DNA from: Alphaproteobacteria bacterium
GTDB taxonomy: Bacteria > Pseudomonadota > Alphaproteobacteria > JAJFFI01
Reading direction: 5' to 3'
Assembly: GCA_030066595.1 (NCBI GenBank)
Contig: JASJBI010000058.1
Location: 1 to 42,178 of the forward strand
DNA length: 42,178 nt
This document shows positions 25,889 to 34,152 of the stretch, one piece after another. Each line of letters starts with the position of its first letter. The stretch's first letter is position 1. The position numbers and the translations under genes were made by a program. The notes under the pieces are model-generated. The model made no database searches. It was not told the DNA's origin and worked only from the letters and a program-made list of their open reading frames with translations.

Positions 25889-27391
25889 CTAGCGCTTCTT
25901 GCTTTTTAGCTCGGCCTCGAGCCGATCGTTGATCGTCTTCAGCACCTTGACGCGCGCGAAGTACTTGTTGTTCGCCTCGACCAATGTCCAGGGCGCGATC
26001 TGCGCGCTCGTGCGGTCGACCATGTCGTTTACCGCCTGCGCGTAGACATCCCATTTCTTGCGGTTGCGCCAGTCCTCGTCGGTGATCTTGTATCGCTTGT
26101 AGCCGATGTCCTCGCGTTCCTTGAATCGGCGCAGCTGCTCCTGCTTGTCGATGGCGAGCCAGAACTTCACGACGATGATGCCGTAGTCGGCCAACTCGGC
26201 TTCGAAGGACCGGATCTCCTCATAGGCGCGCTGCCAGTCGGACTTCGAGCAGAAGCCTTCGATTCTTTCGACCAGGACACGGCCGTACCAGGACCGGTCG
26301 AAAATGGTGATGTGGCCCCGTCTCGGCAGGTGACGCCAGAATCGCCAGAGATAATGCTGCGCCTTCTCCTCGTCGCTCGGCGCCGCGATCGGGATGACCC
26401 GCGTCAACCGCGGATCCAAGGCCTGGACCACGCGACGAATGGCCCCTCCCTTGCCGGCGGCGTCGTTGCCTTCGAAGACCGCCACGAGGGCGCGGTTCTC
26501 GAACTTCTTGCCGATCGTCAGGGCCGTCAGGCGACCTTGTTCCTGTCTGAGCCGCCGTCTGTAGTCCTTCCGTTCCAGAGACCTGGTCAGATCGAGCGCA
26601 CTCAGGACATTGGGGCCGCCGGACCTGACCACTGCGCTGGCGCCGGTCTTGGGAATCGCAGGCGGGCGCTTGCCAAGCCGGCCGCGGATGGCGTCCACCA
26701 GAGTGTTGCCGACCGTCATATCGCGATAGCGTGGATCGGCGCTGGCAATCGGGATCCAGGGCGCATGACCCGTGCTCGTCGCACCGATCAACTCTTCCAC
26801 CGTACCGAGCGCGTCCTCGTATCGCTTGGCGAACTGCCGGTCGATCTCGGTTTCCTCCTTGGAGAGCTTCCAGGCCGTCGAGGGGCTCTTTTTGAGCTTC
26901 TTCATCTCTCTGAAGATCTGCTCCTCGGGGAGCAGGAAGAAGAACTTGACGAACAGCGCGCCCTCCTGGGCCAGCGTCCGTTCAAAGCGCGAGACCTCGT
27001 CGATGTGCTTCCGGAACCCGGCATGGTCCGAGCGTCCGAGGAAGTAATCGGTCGCCGGGCCCTCGTACCAGCCGTTCAGGAAGATGCCGATCCGCCCCTT
27101 GCGCGGCAGCGCGCGCCAAAACCGCCACATGCGCGGCCGGTCGCGTTCCTCCTCGCTTGGCCTGATCGCGGCGTAGGCGCGTATGTGCCGCGGATCCATC
27201 CAGCTCAGGAGTTGCTTGGTCGCGGCGCTGCGACCGAGAACATCCAATCCCGAAACCAGGACGATGACAGGGAAATCACCCGATTCCAGGAGATCGAACT
27301 GGGCGTCGATCAGCGCGCCGCGCAGGCCCGGTTCCGCGGCCCGATAGTCCGCCTTGCTGATTTCATGTGGGATCTTCAGAGATTCATACAT
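25889..27391 (-). CDS. pap: Polyphosphate:AMP phosphotransferase (two-domain PPK2)
   Basis: A 500-residue protein made of two PPK2 modules, the class II arrangement that makes ADP from AMP and polyphosphate. The C-terminal module (~265-490) has intact Walker A (FEGNDAAGKGGAIRR), the lid and Walker B regions (LWRFWRHLPRRGHITIFDRSWYGRVLVERIEG), and KRYKITDEDWRNRKKWD. The N-terminal module (~20-240) keeps the fold (MWRFWRALPRKGRIGIFLNGWYEGP), but its Walker A reads VSGLDVLGRSAATK and is probably inactive, as is normal for this class. It stands alone. About 540 bases of unassigned DNA precede it. Confidence 0.92.
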   Translation of the reverse strand: MYESLKIPHEISKADYRAAEPGLRGALIDAQFDLLESGDFPVIVLVSGLDVLGRSAATKQLLSWMDPRHIRAYAAIRPSEEERDRPRMWRFWRALPRKGRIGIFLNGWYEGPATDYFLGRSDHAGFRKHIDEVSRFERTLAQEGALFVKFFFLLPEEQIFREMKKLKKSPSTAWKLSKEETEIDRQFAKRYEDALGTVEELIGATSTGHAPWIPIASADPRYRDMTVGNTLVDAIRGRLGKRPPAIPKTGASAVVRSGGPNVLSALDLTRSLERKDYRRRLRQEQGRLTALTIGKKFENRALVAVFEGNDAAGKGGAIRRVVQALDPRLTRVIPIAAPSDEEKAQHYLWRFWRHLPRRGHITIFDRSWYGRVLVERIEGFCSKSDWQRAYEEIRSFEAELADYGIIVVKFWLAIDKQEQLRRFKEREDIGYKRYKITDEDWRNRKKWDVYAQAVNDMVDRTSAQIAPWTLVEANNKYFARVKVLKTINDRLEAELKSKKR

Positions 27392-27929
27392 CGTCTTGTT
27401 CTGAATATTTAATCACGATCCAATCCATATCAGATTACGGCTGGTCCTGGAACCGGCCGACCGTGCCGACGGGGCGCGACGGGCCTCGTCCCAAACGGGT
27501 CCGGCAGGACCCATTGCCGGGTCATGACCAAGTCAGAGACCGGCCTTTCGAGATGCTACGACATTCGGTTTGCAGGCTCTATACCGGCGCCGCCCTGGCC
27601 CAACTTACCTTTCCCGGTCCCATTTGCGCCGCCGGCCCATGAGCCGGACGCAGGGTGGGCCATGGCTCCCTCTTGCTGACGCGCGGGCGATCGAGATGTG
27701 CAGGATCAAGCCGGTTGCGCCGCGCTCGGGTGCGAGCGTCCAGCCGCCGCACGCCGACCACGATATGGCACTGCCGGCGCGGGCGCGCAACAGGCGCGGC
27801 CCGAGAGGCGGAGTTGTCCCCCTCCGAGCCGACGCCGCAGTCATCTTTCACGTTTTCCTGCTTGCCCCGTCTAGGCCCGTGCCGCAGTCAGTTCGGTCGG
27901 AGCCCGCGATCGGGGCGCGCAGATGCCGG
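27392..27929. other. Long intergenic stretch, nothing recognised
   Basis: This stretch lies between the starts-side of pap and the end of the flotillin gene. The first ~50 bases next to pap are AT-rich and probably hold its promoter, but no convincing -10/-35 pair is visible. The remaining open frames on both strands are Arg/Pro/Ala-rich and look like GC-driven artefacts. No RNA gene or repeat is apparent. Confidence 0.5.
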
Positions 27930-29759
27930 CTATGATGCGTCCGGCTTATCCAGTTGCGGCAGCTGTTCCGGCTGCTCCTTATCCAGTTGCGGCAGCTGTT
28001 CTGGCTGATTCAGATGATCCGCTTCATCCGGCTGATCGGGTGCCGTCCCCTGCAGAGCGTGGGTCAGTCCGCTCAGATCGCTTCCGTCGAGCCCGATCTC
28101 CTTGAGCATCGCATCCAGCAACGGCGCTTGGGTGCGGTACTTCAAGGCGGACGCCACCACCTGATCTGCGAGGTTCCCGGAGCCGTGCGCCGCTTCCCCG
28201 TTCGGAGACGCGGCGCCGTTCAGCCCGTCCACCTGAATGATCTTGATGCCGTCGATGTTCTCGATCGGCTTGACGCTCTCGGCGATGATCTCCGGCAGCG
28301 CCTCGATGAGCTTGACCCGGATCTGCATCGCGATCTGGTCGGGCGAGAGCACATTCGCCGATTCGTTGATCGCTTTTTGACCTTCCGCCTCGACCTCATA
28401 GAGGGCCTTCTGTGCGTCGGCGCGAAGCTTTTCCGCTTCCGCGGACCCCTGCGCTTCGATGCGGATCTTGCTCGCCTCGGCCTCCGCCGCCACCCGGACG
28501 GCGTCCGCCTTGTCCTCGGCCGCCTGCTTCTCGGCCTCGGCGGCAACGGTCACGGCGATCGCTTCCATTTCGGCCGCCTTGCGCGCCTCGATCAGCTCGA
28601 TCTGCTTTTCGCGCTCGGCGACCTCCGTGTCGCGGGACGTCGCCACCTGCTCAGAGGCTTTCGCGGCGATTGCGCGGGCTGCATCCGCTTCCGCTTCGGC
28701 CTCTGACTTCTCTCGCGACTTCTGTGCGATCGCGATGTCGCGGCCCTGTTCGGCCAGTTCCACCTGCTTCTGCTTTTCGACATTGGCGGCTTCGACCGTC
28801 TGATCCTTCACGATCTCACGCTCGCGAACCTGCTGATCCATGGCGATCTGGCGTTCCGCGACCGCCTGGTTGGACGAGATGTCCGCCTCCTTGACCTTTT
28901 GCTCGGCGCTGATCTTCGCCTCTTGGGATTCGCGCTCGCGGTCGGCTTGCTCGCGGGCGATCTGAGCCGACTGCTCGGCGCGCCGCACTTCGACTTCACG
29001 CTCCTGTTCGAGGCGCGCGTACTCCTGATCCCGGGAGATCTGTAGCCGCTCTTGCTCGGCCTCGAGGTTCTTTCGTTGAATGAGAACCTCGGTTTCCTGC
29101 TCGATGTCGTTGCGCTTCTTGCGTCGCTCCTCGATTTCCTGCGTGAGCTTGGTCAGACCTTCCGCGTCGAACGCGTTCAGCGGGTTGAAGTACTCCTTGT
29201 TGGTCTGGTCCAAGCCCGTCAAGGACACGGATTCCAGTTCGAGGCCGTTCTTCAGAATGTCCTCGGACACGGCGGCCTGCACCTTCTGAACGAAGCTTAC
29301 GCGCTGTTCGTGCAGCTCCTCCATCGCCATCTCCGCCGCGACCGCTCGCAGCGCATCGACGAACTTGCCTTCGACCAACTCGCGCAGGGCTTCCGGCTCC
29401 ATGGTTCGCTGCCCCAGGGTCTGGGCCGCGTTCGCGATCGATTCGGTCGTCGGCTGCACCCGCACATAGAACTCGGCCTGCACGTCGACCCGCATGCGGT
29501 CCCTGGTGATCAGCGCCTGCTCGTTGGCGCGCTTCACCTCGAGCCGGAGCGTATTCATGTTCACGGGAATGATCTCGTGCAGCACCGGAAACGCCAGTGC
29601 GCCGCCGTTCATGATCACCTTCTGGCCGCCGAAGCCGGTTCGCACGAATGAGATTTCATTGGATGATCGCTTGTACAGTCGCGCAAATACGAGACCGATC
29701 GCCAAAATCGCGACAAAGATCAATCCAACGTAGAAAATCAGAGAAACGAAGTCGGTCAT
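27930..29759 (-). CDS. Flotillin family protein (YqiK/FloT-like)
   Basis: A 609-residue flotillin, a scaffold protein of membrane microdomains. One N-terminal helix (FVSLIFYVGLIFVAILAIGLVFARLY) anchors it with the body in the cytoplasm. The SPFH/band-7 domain spans ~30-200 (VPVLHE-like segment, VQAEFYVRVQPTTESIANAAQTLG). A long coiled coil spans ~205-470 with repeated charged Glu-Ala runs typical of flotillins (EKQIELIEARKAAEMEAIAV). The C-terminal helical part (LIEALPEIIAESVKPIENIDGIKIIQVDGL) is diagnostic. The extreme C-terminus carries an 11-residue tandem repeat. It is the last gene of the RHH - PspA - YqiJ-like - flotillin operon, 11 bases after its neighbour. Confidence 0.94.
   Translation of the reverse strand: MTDFVSLIFYVGLIFVAILAIGLVFARLYKRSSNEISFVRTGFGGQKVIMNGGALAFPVLHEIIPVNMNTLRLEVKRANEQALITRDRMRVDVQAEFYVRVQPTTESIANAAQTLGQRTMEPEALRELVEGKFVDALRAVAAEMAMEELHEQRVSFVQKVQAAVSEDILKNGLELESVSLTGLDQTNKEYFNPLNAFDAEGLTKLTQEIEERRKKRNDIEQETEVLIQRKNLEAEQERLQISRDQEYARLEQEREVEVRRAEQSAQIAREQADRERESQEAKISAEQKVKEADISSNQAVAERQIAMDQQVREREIVKDQTVEAANVEKQKQVELAEQGRDIAIAQKSREKSEAEAEADAARAIAAKASEQVATSRDTEVAEREKQIELIEARKAAEMEAIAVTVAAEAEKQAAEDKADAVRVAAEAEASKIRIEAQGSAEAEKLRADAQKALYEVEAEGQKAINESANVLSPDQIAMQIRVKLIEALPEIIAESVKPIENIDGIKIIQVDGLNGAASPNGEAAHGSGNLADQVVASALKYRTQAPLLDAMLKEIGLDGSDLSGLTHALQGTAPDQPDEADHLNQPEQLPQLDKEQPEQLPQLDKPDAS
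27945..28010 (-). repeat. 33-bp tandem repeat inside the flotillin C-terminus
   Basis: Two copies of a 33-base unit (27945-27977 and 27978-28010) differ at only a few bases near one end. In the protein they encode the 11-residue unit QPEQLPQLDK with one variable residue, twice. The unit keeps frame, so copy number can change without truncating the protein. I see no such repeat in flotillins I remember. Confidence 0.85.
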
Positions 29760-29770
29760 GGAACCCCCTC

Positions 29771-30508
29771 CTATTCCTTGTTTTCACGGTTAGACAGGGA
29801 TGCACTGGTGTTTTCGATCGCGCGGAAGTGTGCACCGACTTGTCGCACGATCAGGACCTCGGACCCGGAGGTCAGAAGCTCGTCGTCCCGGTCCGGCTCA
29901 AGCAGGACGTAGTGGGTGAGCCCGTAGCGGTCCTTGAGCTTGGCTTCCGCCGGCAGGCCTCTCTTGGCCTCTCCGCGGATAATGACCGCAATCTTGCCGA
30001 TGAAGCGTTCCTTCGACACCGCCTCGGTTTCTTCTTTCGGAATGACCTTCGACAGCCCGAGACCGATGTATCGGGTGGACGGGAACGCGATCAGCAGCGC
30101 CGGCACCGTCGCCACGATCGCGGGGAGATAGTGCCCGAACATGCCGGCGATCAGGCTCTGGATGACAAGGCCGGAGATGCCGAAGGCCGTGAGGAACGCG
30201 ATCAGCAGGACCAGCGCCGGGACACGGCCAAAGCAGATCCAGGTCAGGAGCTGCGTGAACAGGCCGGCGTTCGGCGCGGTGATCGCCGAAGGCGCGTCCA
30301 AGTCCGGCGCGTGAACACTGAGATCCGTGTCGAGGTCGACGTCCGCGTCGATGTCGGGAACCTCGACATCCGGCAATAGCGAGTCGACAAGATTCGAGAT
30401 GCCGAGCCCAAACAACATCCCCACTCCCTCGACCAAGGCGATCAACAGCATCAGGCCGAGGGCAACTGCGAAGGGTGCTGTCTGATCAGCAAGGATGTGT
30501 TCGAGCAT
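29771..30508 (-). CDS. YqiJ-like membrane protein with C-terminal OB fold (NfeD-related)
   Basis: A 245-residue membrane protein of the YqiJ/OB-fold group that accompanies flotillins in many bacteria. The first helix is FAVALGLMLLIALVEGVGMLFGLG. It is followed by an acidic stretch (PDVEVPDIDADVDLDTDLS), then two or three more helices (ALVLLIAFLTAFGISGLVIQ, YLPAIVATVPALLIAFPS). The C-terminal ~80 residues (FIGKIAVIIRGEAKRGLPAEAKL, THYVLLEPDRDDELLTSGSEVLIVRQ) form a beta-rich OB-like domain, as in the NfeD class. It is thought to help assemble or position the flotillin. It is separated from pspA by 5 bases and from flotillin by 11, so it is clearly co-transcribed. Confidence 0.86.
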   Translation of the reverse strand: MLEHILADQTAPFAVALGLMLLIALVEGVGMLFGLGISNLVDSLLPDVEVPDIDADVDLDTDLSVHAPDLDAPSAITAPNAGLFTQLLTWICFGRVPALVLLIAFLTAFGISGLVIQSLIAGMFGHYLPAIVATVPALLIAFPSTRYIGLGLSKVIPKEETEAVSKERFIGKIAVIIRGEAKRGLPAEAKLKDRYGLTHYVLLEPDRDDELLTSGSEVLIVRQVGAHFRAIENTSASLSNRENKE

Positions 30509-30513
30509 GGGGC

Positions 30514-31194
30514 CTATTCCCTCTTCATCGCCTTCAGCGCCGCCAGGCGTTCCTTGATCCGGTTCTCGCGCGCGAGCTCTTCCAGCTCCGCGAGTTTCGC
30601 GGCCGAGGCCCGATCCGCCTGCACCATCCCGGGCAGGCCCGTGGTATCGCGCATAACCCGGTCGAAGGCTTCTTCGGCCTTCTGAGCTTTTCTTTCCGCG
30701 CTTGCCGATGCGGGTGCGTCGGCCGACCCCGCCGTGGCGCCATCGGATGCGCTCTGGCTCGACCGATAGGCGACGAGTTCCTCTTCCATCTCCCGTTTCC
30801 GCGCCTGCAGGGCCTCGATGTACCCTTCCAGTTCCTTCTCTTCCGCGGTGGCATCCTTGATGGCGCTCTCCAAGACCGGGATCTGCGCCTCCAGGTCCAT
30901 TTGCCGGGCGATCGCCGCCTCCGCCAGATCGTCCCGGCCCTCATCGACCGCGAGCTGAAGCCGCTCTGCCAGGTCTTCATGCTTGGAATTGGTTTCCATC
31001 AGCCGCGTGTTTGCCAGGTGTATGTTCGCGATGACGCGGCCCAGCTCGTCCCGAACCTGGTCGATGGCGCTGTCAATCTCGCGGATAGCCTCCTTCATGA
31101 CAGTCTCCGGCGTCGCATTCTCGATCGAGTCAACGAGATTGTTGACGCCGCCTGCGACCAAGCGCTTCACGCGTGGCACCAATCCTTCCGTCAT
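30514..31194 (-). CDS. PspA/IM30 family membrane-stress protein
   Basis: A 226-residue coiled-coil protein of the PspA/IM30/Vipp1 (ESCRT-III-like) superfamily, which binds damaged inner membrane. The N-terminal amphipathic helix (LVPRVKRLVAGGVNNLVDSIENATPETVMKEAIREIDSAIDQVRDELGRVI) is present. Long helices follow (MDLEAQIPVLESAIKDATAEEKELEGYIEALQARKREMEEELVAYR). The C-terminal part is Ala/Glu-rich and does not match the classical PspA tail exactly, so this is a YjfJ-like branch. The start overlaps the stop of the RHH gene (ATGA), which shows coupling. No pspF or pspBC is here; the partners are YqiJ-like and flotillin. Confidence 0.88.
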   Translation of the reverse strand: MTEGLVPRVKRLVAGGVNNLVDSIENATPETVMKEAIREIDSAIDQVRDELGRVIANIHLANTRLMETNSKHEDLAERLQLAVDEGRDDLAEAAIARQMDLEAQIPVLESAIKDATAEEKELEGYIEALQARKREMEEELVAYRSSQSASDGATAGSADAPASASAERKAQKAEEAFDRVMRDTTGLPGMVQADRASAAKLAELEELARENRIKERLAALKAMKRE

Positions 31195-31709
31195 TTTCCC
31201 GCTCCTTTCTTTCGGTTGCGAGACAGGTTGATCAATTCGACGATCTCTAGAATGGGCTCGAGCCGTGCCTTCATGAGGTTCGGGTCGTAGCTTCGACTCT
31301 TGGTTGTTAGTCCTAAATCAAGAACCTCTTCGAACAAAAGAAATACTTGGTCCGCAAGCTCGCCCTCGAACTTCCGAAGCTCTTCCGGCAAGGCGCGTTC
31401 ATCAGGCGCGCCCGCAACCAGCTCCGCAATCATTTCGGGCAGCCGCTCGTACAGCCTGAAGACGAAATCGGATCGCACGCCCGCTTGCCGCTGCGCCTCG
31501 CGGACTGCTCGCTCCGATGGTCGGACCATCTCCCTCATCAACTCCGAGAAATCCGTAAAGTCTTTGCTGCCTTCGTATCTACGGCGGGCAGAGGCGATGA
31601 TCGCGCGGATCTTGTCGCTCGGAGTCCGTGCCCCCGGAGCCTCGTATCGGGCGAGAAAGGCCGCGTCTTCGTCGCTGACCCGGACGCTGATCGGAACGCT
31701 TCTCGGCAT
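31191..31709 (-). CDS. Ribbon-helix-helix-like N-terminus, uncharacterised helical C-terminus
   Basis: A 172-residue protein that opens the PspA/flotillin operon. The first ~45 residues (VPISVRVSDEDAAFLARYEA, then TPSDKIRAIIASARRRYEG) look like a ribbon-helix-helix DNA-binding domain, with an alternating beta strand and a TPSDKIR-type helix start. Residues ~50-172 are helical and charged (FTDFSELMREMVRPSERAVREA, FVFRLYERLPEMIAELVAGA) and I do not recognise a family there. The Shine-Dalgarno is AGAGG. Promoter and TGCATACA repeats lie directly upstream, fitting autoregulation. The alternative is a non-DNA-binding partner of PspA. Confidence 0.7.
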   Translation of the reverse strand: MPRSVPISVRVSDEDAAFLARYEAPGARTPSDKIRAIIASARRRYEGSKDFTDFSELMREMVRPSERAVREAQRQAGVRSDFVFRLYERLPEMIAELVAGAPDERALPEELRKFEGELADQVFLLFEEVLDLGLTTKSRSYDPNLMKARLEPILEIVELINLSRNRKKGAGK

Positions 31710-31730
31710 GGCAATTCACCTCTCGCCCTA

Positions 31731-31758
31731 AATGTATGCATTTGTATGCAATTGTCAA
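31731..31758 (-). promoter_or_regulatory. Sigma-70 promoter and tandem operator of the PspA/flotillin operon
   Basis: On the minus strand TTGACA (31753-31758, a perfect -35) is followed after 16 bases by TACATT (31731-31736, -10). The -35 is 44-49 bases before the ATG at 31709. Two exact copies of TGCATACA (31743-31750 and 31733-31740) lie 10 bases apart, so on one face of the helix, in the spacer and across the -10. That is the layout expected for an RHH repressor operator. The AT-rich patch stands out against the GC-rich background. Protein binding is inferred. Confidence 0.65.
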
Positions 31759-31764
31759 CAAAAA

Positions 31765-32023
31765 ATGACAAACACACTCTGTGAGGGTTGTGGGTTACGA
31801 ATTACCACAATTAGGGGTAAATTCTGAAACCCAGGATTGCAGATGATCAACTTTAAGCTGTTTCACGTCGCTTATGGCGCCCACAAAGCGCGCCGATCCC
31901 GGCCGCATGCCGCGCGGCTCGGATCAGGCGTTATCGCGGGGAACTGTAAGGAGTTCCGTGCCGCGGACGGCATGATCGAACTTCCCGTTGAGGGGCCCGC
32001 GGATCAGCGGCCTGCCGCTCCGG
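31765..32023. other. Intergenic stretch, upstream of the PspA operon promoter
   Basis: This lies between the PspA/flotillin promoter and the stop of the Ig-domain membrane protein gene. It is fairly AT-rich at the left. A short open frame on the plus strand at 31837-32061 has no recognisable features. I see no clear terminator for the gene ending at 32024. Confidence 0.45.
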
Positions 32024-33844
32024 TCACTTCGGATAGAGGAACGCTTTGCATTCCTCGCTGAAGCTCTCCAGGACGCCTTTGCGAAGTCCGAGCTCCTTTG
32101 TAAGCTCCTTGACTTCCGCCGGGCCCAGAGCGGCGACGTCCTCCAGGCTCGTGATGTTTTTCGGCTTGAGCTTTTCCCAGACACGAGTGCCCAGCTTTGC
32201 CTCGAGTCTTTTTCGCTTCTCTTCGCGGTCCTTCCGCCTGTGCTCCTCGACCAGCGGCCCCAAGAAACGCTCGTCCAGGTCCGTCTTCTTGCACATGTCA
32301 TCGATGTCGTCTTTGCTGAGAGCCGTAATCTGAGAGATGCGTTTCAGACCGGCTGCGCGCAGCCTCATGTCGTCTTCCATATCCAGTTTCAGCTTTGTCG
32401 CAATCGTGGACGGCACATAGCGATGCGTCTCACGCCATCTTCCGAGCCAGGCGTTGCCGCGTTCGATGAGATGCTGCAGGACGAGCACGACGAGAAATCC
32501 GCTGAAGAAGGCCACCGCGGCCTGGGTCTCCAGCTTGCCCAGGGCCGGCCCGGAAGCGTCGGAGAGATCGAAGGTGCCGGAAAAGAACAGGACGGTGACG
32601 ATCGCCACATAGGGCCCCAGGACGAGGCGCATGGCGAACTCCCTGGAGACACTCGAATCCGTCCCCCGCCGGAAAATATCGATGACGAAAATGAGACTGC
32701 CGAGGAGACCGAAAGCCGGAACGAAGAGCGGGAAGGCGAGGTCCGAGTGGAAGAACTTCACGTCCCCCGCAAGGCCGCCGTCATACTTCCAGAACAGGGC
32801 GAAGACGCCCAACCATGACAGCGAGATCACACAGATGAGCCATGGGTTGAGGTCTCTTTCTGCTTGTTTTTCCGCATCGCTTTGCGCCGCTGGCTTTGCA
32901 GGAGTCAAGCTGCTGTCGTCCTTGGCGTCGTTTGCGCCTGCCGCGGGTTCTTGAGCCGTCTTGGCGCTGCCGACGGCGTTGTCCTTGGCGCGTTTCTCGC
33001 TGTCCCCTTGCGCTGACGCTCTCCTCGCGATCAGGCTGGCGAACAGCCAGCGAAAGAGGCCCCTGGGCCACCATTCCATGATGGCCCGCGCGACCAGCGT
33101 GATGATCCCCGGAAGCAGAATGAGCAGTCCCGCCAGTGCGGGGCTGATGTTCTCGCCTGTCATGACGAACACCGTGTCTGAACGTGGACCGTTGTTACCG
33201 GCGGCATCAGCGGTGCGGGCCGAAATCGCATACAGGCCGGCAGGCCGTGCGTTGTCCCGGGTGAACGACCATTTTCCCGCGCCGTCAGCGTCCGCAGCGC
33301 CTTGCGACTCCTCGGCGAGGAAGACGGTGACGCGCGAGCCTGGCTCGGCCATGCCTTGCGCCGAAAGTCCCAGGCGCGTGGCCTCCTCACCCTTGAGCAC
33401 CCGTGCCCTGACCTCCACCCGATCGATGGTCGGCGTTGCGGGCGGCTGGGTGTCGACGGTAACGATCAGCGGGTCGGATCGGGGACCCGCCGGGCCACCT
33501 GGAGGCGTTTGCGCCAGCGTTATTGCGTGCTCGCCATCGATCAGCGGCGTGCCGGCGATCATGGTCCAGTTTCCGTTGGCGTCCGCCTCCACCCGCCCCA
33601 GCTTCTTATCTCCGGCGTAAAGCGTCACCGTGGCGCCGGGTCGTGCTTTGCCCACGAATGTCGGTGCGGCGTGGTTGGTCCTGTCACCCGTCTTCAACGG
33701 ACCCGTATCACTGCTGACGGCGAGTTCGGGCGCCGGCGGGCGCTCGGGTTTCTGCGACTCCGGTTTTTCCGAAGCCGCAGGGCTTTCGGCTGTGACAAAG
33801 ACAAGCGCGCAAAACGCCAGAAGGGCGTGCCTCCTGCCCGTCAT
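32024..33844 (-). CDS. Unrecognised protein: two Ig-like domains, five membrane segments, duplicated helical tail
   Basis: A 606-residue protein. The ATG at 33844 has GGGGGG just upstream and gives a good signal peptide (MTGRRHALLAFCALVFVTAE); a GTG 15 bases upstream is possible. After a Pro-rich stretch come two bacterial Ig-like domains (~50-130: VGKARPGATVTLYAGDKKLG, LIDGEHAITLAQ; ~140-215: GMAEPGSRVTVFLAEESQGA, GLYAISARTADAAGNNG). Membrane helices are at ~222-240, 330-350, 366-388, 402-420 and 440-460, with a ~70-residue charged loop after the first. The last ~140 residues, predicted cytoplasmic, contain two similar copies of a helical HhH-like unit (ISQITALSKDDIDDMCKKTD and LEDVAALGPAEVKELTKELG). 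I do not recognise the whole protein. It has its own minus-strand unit upstream of the PspA operon. Confidence 0.75.
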   Translation of the reverse strand: MTGRRHALLAFCALVFVTAESPAASEKPESQKPERPPAPELAVSSDTGPLKTGDRTNHAAPTFVGKARPGATVTLYAGDKKLGRVEADANGNWTMIAGTPLIDGEHAITLAQTPPGGPAGPRSDPLIVTVDTQPPATPTIDRVEVRARVLKGEEATRLGLSAQGMAEPGSRVTVFLAEESQGAADADGAGKWSFTRDNARPAGLYAISARTADAAGNNGPRSDTVFVMTGENISPALAGLLILLPGIITLVARAIMEWWPRGLFRWLFASLIARRASAQGDSEKRAKDNAVGSAKTAQEPAAGANDAKDDSSLTPAKPAAQSDAEKQAERDLNPWLICVISLSWLGVFALFWKYDGGLAGDVKFFHSDLAFPLFVPAFGLLGSLIFVIDIFRRGTDSSVSREFAMRLVLGPYVAIVTVLFFSGTFDLSDASGPALGKLETQAAVAFFSGFLVVLVLQHLIERGNAWLGRWRETHRYVPSTIATKLKLDMEDDMRLRAAGLKRISQITALSKDDIDDMCKKTDLDERFLGPLVEEHRRKDREEKRKRLEAKLGTRVWEKLKPKNITSLEDVAALGPAEVKELTKELGLRKGVLESFSEECKAFLYPK

Positions 33845-34152
33845 TTTCCCCCCAATCACATGAACAATGTGTCTTAACCCGTTGTTCTGTAATTCCTTAG
33901 CCTGTATTTCTCGTCAGCATAGCGGATAACCGCTGGTTGAGCGAGAATGGCGATCCGTCGCGCCGCGCAGCCGCGGCGCCAGCGCGTATCGACGTCAGCG
34001 CCTTGAGCTTGCGTTCGGTGTCGGTCTGCGCGATCGCGCCGACAGGGCTACAGGATCATGCCGGATCCGCCCTCCGATCTTGTCTGCCGCGCTTTATTGG
34101 TCATGGCGAAAAACGGCTTCGGCAGAATGGGTCCGTATGGTTGGAGAGTGCT
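33845..34152. other. Intergenic stretch, nothing recognised
   Basis: This lies between the Ig-domain membrane protein and argO. It must hold the promoter of the former, in the AT-rich part near 33860-33920, but no clear hexamers can be named. No gene, repeat or terminator is apparent. Confidence 0.45.

Noticed and set aside
27579..27851. Open frames on both strands in the pap-flotillin gap
   Set aside because: All are Arg/Pro/Ala-rich as expected from GC-rich non-coding DNA and none shows a family motif or plausible ribosome site.
31837..32061. Small plus-strand frame upstream of the PspA operon
   Set aside because: No ribosome site, no recognisable motif, and it overlaps the end of the Ig-domain membrane protein gene.
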